From an uncultured Acidobacteriota bacterium (GTDB taxonomy: Bacteria; Acidobacteriota; Blastocatellia; Pyrinomonadales; Pyrinomonadaceae): DNA of 64,000 bases. Location: contig CALMYB010000007.1 in assembly GCA_937873515.1 (NCBI GenBank), positions 124,001 to 188,000 of the forward strand. The letters are read 5' to 3'. How positions within the stretch are numbered: the first letter of the stretch is position 1; each line of letters begins with the position of its first letter. Positions 8,745-17,088 of this stretch are shown here, in pieces. Under the pieces are notes generated by a model. The model was not told the DNA's origin. It saw nothing but the letters and a program-made list of their open reading frames with translations, and did no database searches. Made by a program: the position numbers and the translations under genes.

Positions 8745-10865
8745 TTAATCATTCTTGTCCTCCAAATATCTTATTGCTTTCTGAATTCCCGGATGCTTGT
8801 CTATCTTGCTTCCAAGACTCTGTTGAATGACCGGTACCGCGGTTCGTTCCGCTCGGTTATCGGTTTGCACAGCAAACTCGTCTATGCTGTTAACTCCGGC
8901 TTCTTTATAGACAATTTTTAGCTTTTCCTGATATTCCGACGAAACTGGTCCACGAGCCTTGAGAGTGTCCATAGCGTCCTGGAAAGCCTTCCATACATTC
9001 GGGCGTTCGTTCGCATCTTCAACATGCCCAAACTCGTGCGCTATAACGCCAGCACCTAAAATTTCAGAATCGACCCTTTCCTCTCCTAATGCTCTCTGAA
9101 GCGGATACTGTTTTTCGTCACGCATGGCGGCAGCAGATCGATGATCGATTTCGGGCCCCAACGAAATGGTAGCGCCAATGAGCTTCCCGTCGGCGAACTT
9201 GAAGTCATGTGTTAACGCGCCGTTACGCTTCTTAGGATCCATATTTACTACCAATTTGAAGTTGCGATCGTTATTGTATTTGTCCCAGAGCTTCTTGCCC
9301 TTTTTGGTCGCGAGAAACGCAGCTTTCCACTTTTGATAGTCTTCATTATCGTCAAGGCTGGAATCGTCAATAATTTGCCCAGTTGGATCAACTAGGACGA
9401 GCGGGTTGTTTCGCACATAGCCGTAGAGGTTTATGCGCTGGGGATCCAGCGGCCGGGAAGGCTCCATTAAGATAGGATCAGTCGATGAAAACCTTCCTAG
9501 TATATTTGCATACATCCTCGCTTGGGCGAAGTCGAGGTCGGTTTCGGTGTCGTTGATGTAACCTGTGAAGCCTTGGCGGACATCATCGGCGAAGTATTTG
9601 TCTGCACTTGTTCTGCCGCCGAGGGCAATTATATCTTCGCCGTAGGGCATGTAGTCGGTTCGTGAGACAACCTGCCCGTATTGGTCGGTGTTAATTCGAG
9701 GCGTACTGAGGTGGTCATTGGTTAGATATTGAACCTTCGCGTCCTGAGCAGGAACGACATTTGTGGAATATTCGGCAACCATTTTGCCACTAGCGTCGTA
9801 GACAAAAATTGTCGTTTCCCCGGATGACGGAACCACCTTCTTTACACGTTTGCCATCACCATCAAAGTAGTAAGTTCCGAGCGTCGCGTTGCTGGAGTTC
9901 TTGGCTTCTTTCTGTTTGTTTTCCGCGTCGTAAGTGAATGTGCGGCCTTCGGCATCTTCGATGACATTTCCGGCGGCGTCATACGTATAGTCTTGCTCCG
10001 AAGCCATTCTATTGTTAGCCGGATCGAGTTCCGGGTTGAATATTTTCCTGTCCGCCGCGCAAACCGTGAAGTTCGGCGATGTGCCGCAGTTCTTCGGCAG
10101 CGTCGTGGTTTCCGCTTCGTCGAAATTGCGGTTGCCGTAGCGGTCGAAAGTATATGCCTGCTTCCAATTCTGCGTTTGATCGGTCATTTCCGTCGCCGAC
10201 GTAATCCGGTTCAGCGAATCGTATGTGTATGCCTGCTCGAAAACCAGATCGCTTTGACTCGGACGTTTGACCGTGATCGTTTGGTTCAACACATTGCCGT
10301 TGTTTGCCGCGGTGCCGTAGGTGTATTCGAGTTTGAGAAGATTTTGGCTTGTTGGCCCCGATCCGAGCCCGATCATCGTCGGCTGCAGTCTTGAATTGAA
10401 CTGCGTCGATTCCCACCTGCCGTTTCCAAGTTTCATTTCAGTGACAGCACCTGCCGCATTATAGGTAAAATTCGACGCATACGGGCGATAAAAATCACTG
10501 GAGTTTTTCTTACTTTGAACGATCGAGAGGTCTCCGCTATCGTCAAGAACGTTCTTGACCTTTCTTCCGCTCGGATAAGTCTCCTCGATCAACGCTCCGC
10601 CCAGGTTGTAAGTATATCCCGTCGAATACCCCGCTGCATCGCCGCCATCGGTTGTCTGCTTGCTCGCCGTCACTCTCCCTAAGATGTCAAACGCCGTGTA
10701 TTCCGTTGTCGAAACGGAGGAAGAAACTTTCGTCAACCGCCCCTTCGCATTCGGCAGGTTGTCGTAAAGGTAAGACACGCTGGGCGAAATCATCTTGCCC
10801 CTCGAATATAATGCGAATTTCGGAGGTCGGGAGCCATATTCGGCGAGATCGATCCAATCCGACAC
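8745..10865 (-). CDS. Rhs unit C with HEFGH zincin tip, 5'-truncated
   Basis: The frame (706 residues) begins with ~28 residues unrelated to the core, then enters the core at VSYLYDNLPNAKGRLTKV. The core ends at DPTGQ near residue 497. The 210-residue tip contains AGVIAHEFGHVEDA with HEFGH at about residues 610-614, a canonical HExxH zinc site, and a downstream acidic helix (NRAERTAVPVIQQ) that could carry the third ligand. A secreted metallopeptidase toxin is the best reading. The tip differs from that of unit A apart from the zincin motif. The start codon is not a convincing one and the Rhs N-terminus is missing. Confidence 0.75.
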   Translation of the reverse strand: MSDWIDLAEYGSRPPKFALYSRGKMISPSVSYLYDNLPNAKGRLTKVSSSVSTTEYTAFDILGRVTASKQTTDGGDAAGYSTGYTYNLGGALIEETYPSGRKVKNVLDDSGDLSIVQSKKNSSDFYRPYASNFTYNAAGAVTEMKLGNGRWESTQFNSRLQPTMIGLGSGPTSQNLLKLEYTYGTAANNGNVLNQTITVKRPSQSDLVFEQAYTYDSLNRITSATEMTDQTQNWKQAYTFDRYGNRNFDEAETTTLPKNCGTSPNFTVCAADRKIFNPELDPANNRMASEQDYTYDAAGNVIEDAEGRTFTYDAENKQKEAKNSSNATLGTYYFDGDGKRVKKVVPSSGETTIFVYDASGKMVAEYSTNVVPAQDAKVQYLTNDHLSTPRINTDQYGQVVSRTDYMPYGEDIIALGGRTSADKYFADDVRQGFTGYINDTETDLDFAQARMYANILGRFSSTDPILMEPSRPLDPQRINLYGYVRNNPLVLVDPTGQIIDDSSLDDNEDYQKWKAAFLATKKGKKLWDKYNNDRNFKLVVNMDPKKRNGALTHDFKFADGKLIGATISLGPEIDHRSAAAMRDEKQYPLQRALGEERVDSEILGAGVIAHEFGHVEDANERPNVWKAFQDAMDTLKARGPVSSEYQEKLKIVYKEAGVNSIDEFAVQTDNRAERTAVPVIQQSLGSKIDKHPGIQKAIRYLEDKND

Positions 10866-10941
10866 CTTTGTTAGCCAAAGGTTTTTCGTATGAGTACCAA
10901 CGAGCTATTCGGATTTGCCGTCCTTTCGTCAGGCCAAGTAC

Positions 10942-11370
10942 TTATTGATTCGCAACCACGGAACACGTAAAGCGCGTCGATATACGCGAAATGAACGAGA
11001 GGTCGCTGGAATCCAGGTCAATGCCTGCTCCGGCATCCTCCGTCATAATCAACAGATACATGACGGCTTCAAAGCCCATTGAGTCGACAAGTGCTTTAAT
11101 TAGGTGAACTTTGCTTTCGAGAATTTCCCGAAGCCGGATGAGATGGTCGTTAAATTGAACATTTTCGCCGACGGAATAATATTCAAGAGCCCACAAACCA
11201 TGGGGAGATCTATACAATTGTCCCTGCGGCCCCTTACCGATTATCTGCCCCGCCTGAAGTGTCCGAGTGGGCTGAAGATCGAGCTTTTCGCTTACGATCA
11301 AGCAATCATGTGAAAAAGTCTTTATAGTAAAGGAGGTTTTCGTTTCACATCGAAAGTTGTCTTTTTCCAT
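10942..11370 (-). CDS. DUF4279-family protein, partner of Rhs unit D
   Basis: From ATG 11370 the protein is 142 residues and cytosolic. It follows the DUF4279 pattern: an N-terminal beta strand region (TSFTIKTFSHDCLIVSEKLD), LQPTRTLQAGQ, the G-L-W-A-L-E-Y segment, a helix with HLIRLREILESKVHLIKAL, and a final beta hairpin around AGAGIDLDSSDLSFISRI. DUF4279 genes often occur as immunity-like genes next to polymorphic toxins. The chosen start is 23 bases behind the stop of Rhs unit D, with AGG seven bases upstream; a start at 11421 would overlap unit D. It is the only partner here without an export signal, which suggests that the unit D tip acts in the cytoplasm. Confidence 0.75.
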   Translation of the reverse strand: MEKDNFRCETKTSFTIKTFSHDCLIVSEKLDLQPTRTLQAGQIIGKGPQGQLYRSPHGLWALEYYSVGENVQFNDHLIRLREILESKVHLIKALVDSMGFEAVMYLLIMTEDAGAGIDLDSSDLSFISRISTRFTCSVVANQ

Positions 11371-11392
11371 ATACCTGTAATTTCCAAGCGTC

Positions 11393-13807
11393 TTACGGAA
11401 TAAACTGGTAAATGTTACCAATCGCTTGCTTTGTGTTTGGATCGACGATATCGCCGTTCCTCATGATCTTAAAGTGGTCGTCGTTTCTTAGGCCGAGGAA
11501 GGCTTTCATACTTTCGATCGCCCGTTTACCTTGCTCTTGTGTAAGCCCTAACGCTCTCAATGTCGCTGGCCGCAGCGTGTTACCGCCCGACTGCAGTGTA
11601 TTCGAGTCGTGAACGGTTTCTTCAGTTCCAACATCGCCGGTCGGCTCGGGTTCCATCTGGTAGCAGGGCAATCCGAGATCCTCGGCAAGTTTCTCTCGGC
11701 GCCAAAAATCACGTTCATAAAATTCCTGCTCAGCTGGGGATCGTACTGGCGGTTCGTTGACGGCCGGATCGCCGAAGGCATCATCGATCTCTTTTGCTTC
11801 CCGTTCCGCCTCAGACCGTTCGGGGAATAATTCGTCGTCTATTTGCTGCGACGTACCGCCGGACGTGATGTGACGGGCTATCCACCCAAACATTCGCCTG
11901 TACCATGGTCTATGTTTTTCGCTCCCATTTACTACAACATCAAATTCACCCAAGTCATTCTTTTTCTTCTTGTTACAACCTTCCTCGCCCTGATGACCAC
12001 ATGATTCTACGCTAAGACCGCTCGGATCGCGCAGGTCTAGCGGATCGTTGAGGACATATACATATCGATTCAGAGTCTGAGGGTTCAGCTTGCGGGCGGA
12101 CGTAGATGACCGATCGACCGAATAAAAGCGACCAAGCAAGTGTGAATAATATCTGGCCTGTGCAAAGTCCAAGTCAGTCTCGCGATCTTCCTCGTAGCCT
12201 GTGAATGTCTGTCTCGCGGTGCTTGTCAGATAGACCGGGTAGCTGGTCCTTTGTGATGTCGAAATTTCGGCACCAAACGGATAATAGTCGTGCCTTGCAG
12301 CAATCTCACCGTTTTCATTGGAGTCAATTCTTGGGGTTCCCAACGGGTCGGTCGTCAAATAGTGAACATGCGGATCCGAAGGAGTTTGGTCGGCATATTC
12401 TGCGATCAGTTTTGAGAAAGCATCGTAGACAAAAATCACCGTTTCAGTGTTCGTCGTTTTCTTGACGCGGCGATTCCCCCCGTCGTAATAATACTGGCCG
12501 ATGATCTGGTTGGAGCCGTCTCTTACTTCGGTCGCTCTGTTCCGTCCATCGTATAAAAAGATCCGCCCCAGCGTGTCCTTAGTTACGTTCCCATCTGTAT
12601 CGTACGTAAAGTCATCCACACCGTCGCTGTCCTGATCCTGCTCTATTCTATTCGTCGTTGCCGAAACCGATGGGTTTTCGACCTTGCGGTCGGCGGGGCA
12701 GACTGTGAAGTTCGGGTTGGTGCCACAGGATTTTGCGAGTGTTGTAGTGTTCGCCTCATCAAACGTTCGATTCCCAAATCTATCATACACAAAGGTCTGT
12801 TTCCACGTTTGACTACCCAAGATCGCCTCGGTTGCGTCATGAAGTCGATTTACGGAATCGTAACTATAAGACTGTATCGCAACAAATCCTATGGAACTTC
12901 CCACGGTCGGTACTGTTATGGTCTGTGATCGAAGATTTCCGTTATTCTGAGTGGTTCCATAACCAAACTCCAGTTTTAGTAGGTCTGTGGCATCTTTTGT
13001 AGTGCCAAAGCCTACTTGGATCGGTTGCATACGAGAGTTGAAATGAGTTGACTCCCAATGGCCGTTTCCTAATCGGAGAAACGTCACCGCACCGACGGCA
13101 TTATATGAAAACGAGCTCGCATAATTCCAAAGGCCGCCCATTGACTTCTTGCTTTGTACGGCCGACAACCGGCCGCGGTTATCAAGAACGTTTCTTACAA
13201 CCCTTCCGCTCGGGTAGGTCTCCTCAATGAGATCTCCCGACAGATTATACTTATAGGCCGTGTCAAATGTATGGCCGTCAGTGATTTGCTGATGTGAAAG
13301 TACGCCCCCCAAAGCATCGAACTCCGTGTATTTTGTGACGGAAAAAGGGCTGGCAGGATTGCCGGATGTTATTTTAGTTAATCGTCCTTTTGAAAATACC
13401 ACGCCCGAGTCATCGTAAGTGTAATCTACTTCCGGCGTAGTGTCGGAAAAGGATTTTTGGGTAAGGCGGTTTAGGGCGTCGTATGTGTAGGCGGTCGCAA
13501 CCCCGCGTGCGTCGGTCTTTTGCGTGAGGTTGCCGCTCGCGTCGTAGCTGTACTGGATCGTGCCGGATTCAGGATTCTGGGCCGAGACGAGCCTCGAAAG
13601 CGAATTGTACGCGAAATTCCGCGTCTGCACACCCTGATTCACCGTCGTCAGATTATTGAGCGTGTCGTATGTGTAATACGTCGCCTGTGTCGGACTCGAA
13701 GCATCGCCAAGCTGCCCGGCAGCGTTCGGCTCGTCAACCCTTATCAGCTGCCCCAACGCATTCGTCACCGAACGCCGCACCTTCCCAGCCTGATCCGTCA
13801 CCGTCAA
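11393..13807 (-). CDS. Rhs unit D with unrecognised C-terminal tip, 5'-truncated
   Basis: This 804-residue frame has the longest core. It opens at TVTDQAGKVRRSVTN, the same codon at which unit A opens, although the sequences before the two are unrelated. Its central core is more divergent than the others (YSHLLGRFYSVDRSS). After DPSGL (near residue 597) comes a ~207-residue tip with a Cys pair, a Lys-rich stretch, an acidic linker and a compact end domain (LRALGLTQEQGKRAIESMKAF, then HFKIMRNGDIVDPNTKQAIG). I do not recognise the end domain. The nominal start is a TTG without a ribosome binding site; the frame is open only back to 13823. Confidence 0.7.
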   Translation of the reverse strand: MTVTDQAGKVRRSVTNALGQLIRVDEPNAAGQLGDASSPTQATYYTYDTLNNLTTVNQGVQTRNFAYNSLSRLVSAQNPESGTIQYSYDASGNLTQKTDARGVATAYTYDALNRLTQKSFSDTTPEVDYTYDDSGVVFSKGRLTKITSGNPASPFSVTKYTEFDALGGVLSHQQITDGHTFDTAYKYNLSGDLIEETYPSGRVVRNVLDNRGRLSAVQSKKSMGGLWNYASSFSYNAVGAVTFLRLGNGHWESTHFNSRMQPIQVGFGTTKDATDLLKLEFGYGTTQNNGNLRSQTITVPTVGSSIGFVAIQSYSYDSVNRLHDATEAILGSQTWKQTFVYDRFGNRTFDEANTTTLAKSCGTNPNFTVCPADRKVENPSVSATTNRIEQDQDSDGVDDFTYDTDGNVTKDTLGRIFLYDGRNRATEVRDGSNQIIGQYYYDGGNRRVKKTTNTETVIFVYDAFSKLIAEYADQTPSDPHVHYLTTDPLGTPRIDSNENGEIAARHDYYPFGAEISTSQRTSYPVYLTSTARQTFTGYEEDRETDLDFAQARYYSHLLGRFYSVDRSSTSARKLNPQTLNRYVYVLNDPLDLRDPSGLSVESCGHQGEEGCNKKKKNDLGEFDVVVNGSEKHRPWYRRMFGWIARHITSGGTSQQIDDELFPERSEAEREAKEIDDAFGDPAVNEPPVRSPAEQEFYERDFWRREKLAEDLGLPCYQMEPEPTGDVGTEETVHDSNTLQSGGNTLRPATLRALGLTQEQGKRAIESMKAFLGLRNDDHFKIMRNGDIVDPNTKQAIGNIYQFIP

Positions 13808-13864
13808 CAGAAGTGGATCCAGTTAACGCTCATTTCCTCGGAACTTATCTCCAAAAGCTGTTCG

Positions 13865-14440
13865 CTATTTCTGGCAAGCCGTCGCCTTGATACCCGTGTT
13901 CAGAGAGCCGATGTCAGCACCGCGAAAGTAAACGCGATGCTCCGGCTCCTTGCGAGTGTCACCACTTTTCGCCATTTCCCATTCATAGAAAAATTCAACA
14001 TATATCTTTAAGCCTTTCCGCAAAAGCTCAATGGGAACTGAAAAGAGTATTGAGTCATTAGACGCAAGCCACCCCCCGCCATTTGTAAAGTGATATTCAA
14101 GTTTCGGTATCTTTATCCCTTTAACGTCCTCTAACTGATCTCTTTCTGCGTAATAAAACACAGGAATTTTCTCATTGTTCGGGATGGCATATACTTTCGC
14201 ACCGTTTTGTAACTGAATAGGCTTTTTCGTGGGGAAATATGATTTGTCTACTTCAACATACACGTGCCAGATAGTGTTGTTGTTCATTCGCAAGTGGATC
14301 TTCTTCTCGTCCTGACAAACGTAACTCAAGTACACTGTTGGCTTTTCGGGATTGATGCGTGCTGTCGATTCAGTCTCTTCTCTATTCTGCGAAAAAGTGG
14401 TAGCTGCGAGGCAAAGCATCAAAATCAGTATTTTTTTCAT
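13865..14440 (-). CDS. Exported protein of unknown function, orphan cassette partner
   Basis: ATG 14440 is supported by AGAGG seven bases upstream and by the signal peptide that follows (MKKILILMLCLAATTFSQ). The mature ~170 residues are beta-rich with few conserved features: YVCQDEKKIHLRMNNNTIWHV, then YAIPNNEKIPVFYYAE and a C-terminal FFYEWEMAKSGDTRKEPEH. I recognise no family. It lies 42 bases before the Rhs core of unit D in the same direction, where the other intervals of the array hold partner genes. It may therefore be the partner of a deleted Rhs unit that once lay upstream. Confidence 0.65.
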   Translation of the reverse strand: MKKILILMLCLAATTFSQNREETESTARINPEKPTVYLSYVCQDEKKIHLRMNNNTIWHVYVEVDKSYFPTKKPIQLQNGAKVYAIPNNEKIPVFYYAERDQLEDVKGIKIPKLEYHFTNGGGWLASNDSILFSVPIELLRKGLKIYVEFFYEWEMAKSGDTRKEPEHRVYFRGADIGSLNTGIKATACQK

Positions 14441-14505
14441 AATTCCTCTCAACCTTACTGGATCGGCTTGTCTAGGCGCGGCGCATATTCCGATTTTGCC
14501 CGCGT

Positions 14506-14727
14506 TCATAGTTCGAGTTGAGCGGAGCGCCATTTCTTCCAACGCTCGGGAATTGGTTTGCCGCCGGTCTGTTCGCGGAGTTCGAGGAACTGGTAATACT
14601 GATGTTGAAGGTTTTGGAGCATCCTGATCTTTTCTTCGGGAGGAAGGGAACGAAGGTAAGCGCGCGACCTCGCCTTGCGTTCGGCCAGTACCCGTGCAGC
14701 GGGAGATGGTTGATATTCTTCGCTCAT
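14506..14727 (-). CDS. Small charged protein paired with a nucleotidyltransferase
   Basis: The start at 14727 gives a 73-residue protein and an ATGA overlap with the stop of the upstream gene; an ATG 33 bases further upstream is possible. The sequence is helical and strongly charged (SPAARVLAERKARSRAYLRS, then LPPEEKIRMLQNLQHQYY and ERWKKWRSAQ). I do not recognise the family. The tight coupling to the nucleotidyltransferase gene suggests that the two products act together, perhaps as a toxin-antitoxin-like pair. Confidence 0.6.
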   Translation of the reverse strand: MSEEYQPSPAARVLAERKARSRAYLRSLPPEEKIRMLQNLQHQYYQFLELREQTGGKPIPERWKKWRSAQLEL

Positions 14728-15254
14728 CTCGGAAAAAAGCGGTTTCTCACCTTGTCCCATTCTAATGCCAAGCCGTATCGCTCAACAACCGAAAAATCTT
14801 CCTCGGTGACCAGTCCGGCATCCACGAACCTGGCGATCTTCTCGAAGTCTTTCGACCGGCCCGCCGAGAGCCACATCAAAACTAGAAAATGCGGCTCGAT
14901 AACGGGTACTGACGTGTTTCCGACGGGAATAAGCCGAGGCGAACCAATCGCATCGAGCCATAACGGATCCGTTCCACTCTCTACGAATTGTACCAACCAC
15001 CCGTGGATCTTTATGAACTCATGATCGAATGCGAACCCTTGCTCCCGTGCGAAATCATAGATCGGCGTCATATCGAGTACCAGACTTGAGCTTTCCTTCG
15101 AGAACACAAAGAAAATATCAACGTCAGCCGTCGCGATCGGTTCATCGAGCAGGGTGGCAGCAAATGCACCGCCGATAGCGTACTCACCTATGATGTCGGC
15201 GTTCCGCATCTGCTCACAGACAGCAATCAACTGATCGATGGTGCCAACGTTCAT
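14724..15254 (-). CDS. Nucleotidyltransferase-fold protein (AbiEii/DUF6036-like)
   Basis: The 176-residue protein shows the minimal nucleotidyltransferase pattern: GGAFAATLLDEPIATADVDIFF, with a GG/A motif followed by T-x-D-x-D for metal binding near residues 42-45, and a C-terminal helical region (VLMWLSAGRSKDFEKIARFVDAG) typical of AbiEii/AbiGii or DUF6036-type proteins. Such domains occur as toxins that modify RNA or proteins and as kanamycin nucleotidyltransferase relatives. The ATG overlaps the stop of nadE (ATGA) and the stop overlaps the start of the small downstream gene. The coupling to nadE may simply be transcriptional. Confidence 0.7.
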   Translation of the reverse strand: MNVGTIDQLIAVCEQMRNADIIGEYAIGGAFAATLLDEPIATADVDIFFVFSKESSSLVLDMTPIYDFAREQGFAFDHEFIKIHGWLVQFVESGTDPLWLDAIGSPRLIPVGNTSVPVIEPHFLVLMWLSAGRSKDFEKIARFVDAGLVTEEDFSVVERYGLALEWDKVRNRFFPR

Positions 15255-16918
15255 TTGATGCTCCGTTTGTACTTATGCGTTATGGGTCGGCGGCGGCCGA
15301 CGCCGATGGCGTTTTTTGAGACGATGATCGTTGGCGGGAGCTGTTGTCGTTTGAATTCGTTCGCGGGATGCTCGACCTTGTTGAGGATCCAATAGACGCG
15401 ATCGCGATCATGGCCTGCGGCGACGATCTCTTCGGGCGAAGCCTTTTGCTCGAAATACATCTCGAGGATCGGATCCATCAAGGGATAAGGCGGCAGGCTG
15501 TCCTCGTCCTTTTGGTTCGGCGCGAGTTCGGCGGATGGCGGCTTTTCGATAATGCGGTTCGGGATGATCTCGCGTCCGGCACGCGCGTTCAGTTCGCGTG
15601 CGATCGCCCAAACTTCCGTCTTTAACACGTCGCCGAGTACGGCAAGGCCGCCATTCGTGTCGCCGTAAAGCGTGCAGTAACCGACGGCAAGTTCGCTTTT
15701 GTTGCCCGTCGAGAGCAGCAGACGCTTTTCCGCGTTCGAGATCGCCATCAGGATAAGTCCGCGAAGGCGCGACTGCATATTCTCGGCTGCGAGTGATTCG
15801 CCGCCTCGCGTCGGCTTGTCGAGCCGAAGCTGTTTTGCAAGCTGTTCGAAGGTGTCGGAGATCGGTTCAGTTCGAGACTCGCAGCCTAGATTTGCGACGA
15901 GCTCGACGCTGTCCGAGATGCTGCCTTCCGAGGAATACGGCGAAGGCATCATAACGCAGAGCACATTCTCGGGGCCGAGAGCCTCGGTTGCGAGTGCCGC
16001 GACGAGAGCCGAATCCATTCCGCCGGAGAGGCCGAGCAGAGCCTTCTCAAAGCCATTCTTGCGGGCGTAATCGCGTATGCCGAGCACCAACGCATTGTGG
16101 ATCGAGCTTATCTCGCCGCCCGTAATACCGCGTGCGTCGGGCTTGCGGACATCGAGTTCGACCGTCTCGACGAATTCTTCGAACGCCGGAGCCTGCAGGA
16201 TGATGTCGCCTTCTTCGTCAGCGATGAGACTGGCTCCGTCAAAGACGATCCCGTCGTTGCCGCCGACGAGATTCACAAAAACGATCGGGATCTTTTGCAG
16301 CTTCGCACGGTGCGCGACCATGTCGCAGCGAAGCCGGATCTTGCCCTTGTTGTATGGTGAGGCGTTTATCGAGACGAGAACTTCGGCGCCGAGCGAGATC
16401 ACTTCGTCGGTCGGATCGGTCTCGTATAGGCGATCTTTCCAAAATGTCTTGTCGTTCCAAAAATCTTCGCAGACAACGACGCCGATCTTTTTGCCATTCA
16501 CGTTGAAAAGCCGATGCGTGCCCGCATCCGCAGGCTCGAACCAACGCGGATCGTCGAAGACGTCGTATTCCGGCAGGAGCGACTTGTCAGCGAACCCAAG
16601 CAGCCTGCCATTCGAGATGACGGCGGCGGAGTTGTAAAGCCGTCGCCCGTCGTTGTCCTCGTTCTGGCGAACTGTTCCGACGATCGCCGTGATTCCTGCC
16701 GTCACAGGAATGATCTCGGCGAGAGGTTCGCCGACACGAGCAACGATGTCGCGATCCTGGAACCAATCCTGCGATGTGTAGCCGTGCGTTGCGACCTCAG
16801 GAAAGACGATGAGGTCCGAACCCTGCACCTTCGCTTTCTCGATCGCCGCGACGATCTTCGCGGTGTTGCCCGCGACATCGCCGTTCGTCGTATTGATCTG
16901 CGCGATAGTGACTTTCAT
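15251..16918 (-). CDS. nadE: Glutamine-dependent NAD+ synthetase
   Basis: The 555-residue enzyme amidates nicotinic acid adenine dinucleotide to NAD+ with glutamine and ATP, the last step of NAD synthesis. Residues 1-260 are a nitrilase-type glutaminase with the triad E41, K112 (ADKSLLPEYDVF) and C150 (VVVCEDFW). Residues ~270-555 are the synthetase domain with the PP-loop SGGMDS at 298-303 and later GNKSELAVGYCTLYGD. Length and domain order match the two-domain bacterial family. It overlaps by four bases both with the AbrB-like gene before it and with the nucleotidyltransferase gene after it, so the cluster is probably one operon. Confidence 0.95.
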   Translation of the reverse strand: MKVTIAQINTTNGDVAGNTAKIVAAIEKAKVQGSDLIVFPEVATHGYTSQDWFQDRDIVARVGEPLAEIIPVTAGITAIVGTVRQNEDNDGRRLYNSAAVISNGRLLGFADKSLLPEYDVFDDPRWFEPADAGTHRLFNVNGKKIGVVVCEDFWNDKTFWKDRLYETDPTDEVISLGAEVLVSINASPYNKGKIRLRCDMVAHRAKLQKIPIVFVNLVGGNDGIVFDGASLIADEEGDIILQAPAFEEFVETVELDVRKPDARGITGGEISSIHNALVLGIRDYARKNGFEKALLGLSGGMDSALVAALATEALGPENVLCVMMPSPYSSEGSISDSVELVANLGCESRTEPISDTFEQLAKQLRLDKPTRGGESLAAENMQSRLRGLILMAISNAEKRLLLSTGNKSELAVGYCTLYGDTNGGLAVLGDVLKTEVWAIARELNARAGREIIPNRIIEKPPSAELAPNQKDEDSLPPYPLMDPILEMYFEQKASPEEIVAAGHDRDRVYWILNKVEHPANEFKRQQLPPTIIVSKNAIGVGRRRPITHKYKRSIK

Positions 16919-17085
16919 GTCGAAGACATCTCATCCGAACCGCTGTCATCCTTGCGGATAACAAGTTGTCTGTAAATTTCTTCGATTACGACCGTGCCGC
17001 CGTCTTCAAGGCCCATCGCGGCAAGGACTTCAGGCGGAACTACGATCCCGCCGTCTTCCTCCATCGTCAGTATATAGCGTCCCAT
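16915..17085 (-). CDS. Small AbrB/SpoVT-like (MazE-type) protein
   Basis: A 56-residue frame reads MGRYILTMEEDGG, IVVPPEVLAAMGL, EDGGTVVIEEI and YRQLVIRKDD. This is the swapped-hairpin AbrB/MazE pattern: a strand, I-V-V-P-P-E-V-L, then G-L-x-D-G. The family binds DNA, often as the antitoxin or as a transition-state regulator. Its TGA overlaps the ATG of nadE and it begins three bases after the stop of the receiver/ATPase gene. No toxin gene of the MazF or VapC type is next to it. It may regulate this operon. Confidence 0.75.
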   Translation of the reverse strand: MGRYILTMEEDGGIVVPPEVLAAMGLEDGGTVVIEEIYRQLVIRKDDSGSDEMSST

Positions 17086-17088
17086 ATA

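Larger units (their letters stand above)
1458..14440 (-). other. Array of five orphan Rhs tip/partner cassettes
   Basis: Five minus-strand Rhs/YD-repeat units (D, C, B, A and unit 1 in transcription order) share long stretches of near-identical core but end in unrelated C-termini. Four are followed at once by a different small gene. None has an Rhs N-terminus, signal or credible start. The cores begin at different internal points directly behind the previous cassette's small gene. This organisation matches orphan rhs-CT/immunity cassettes known downstream of full-length rhs genes. The full-length gene is not in this window. Confidence 0.75.

Noticed and set aside
1458-13823. Rhs repeats as a CRISPR or an insertion sequence array
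   Set aside because: The repeated units are over 1 kb protein-coding cores. No transposase, terminal inverted repeats or spacer-sized intervals are visible.
13520-14011. Plus-strand 163-codon open frame across the start of unit D
   Set aside because: It crosses the junction between the Rhs core and the exported protein on the opposite strand and has no family match or ribosome binding site.
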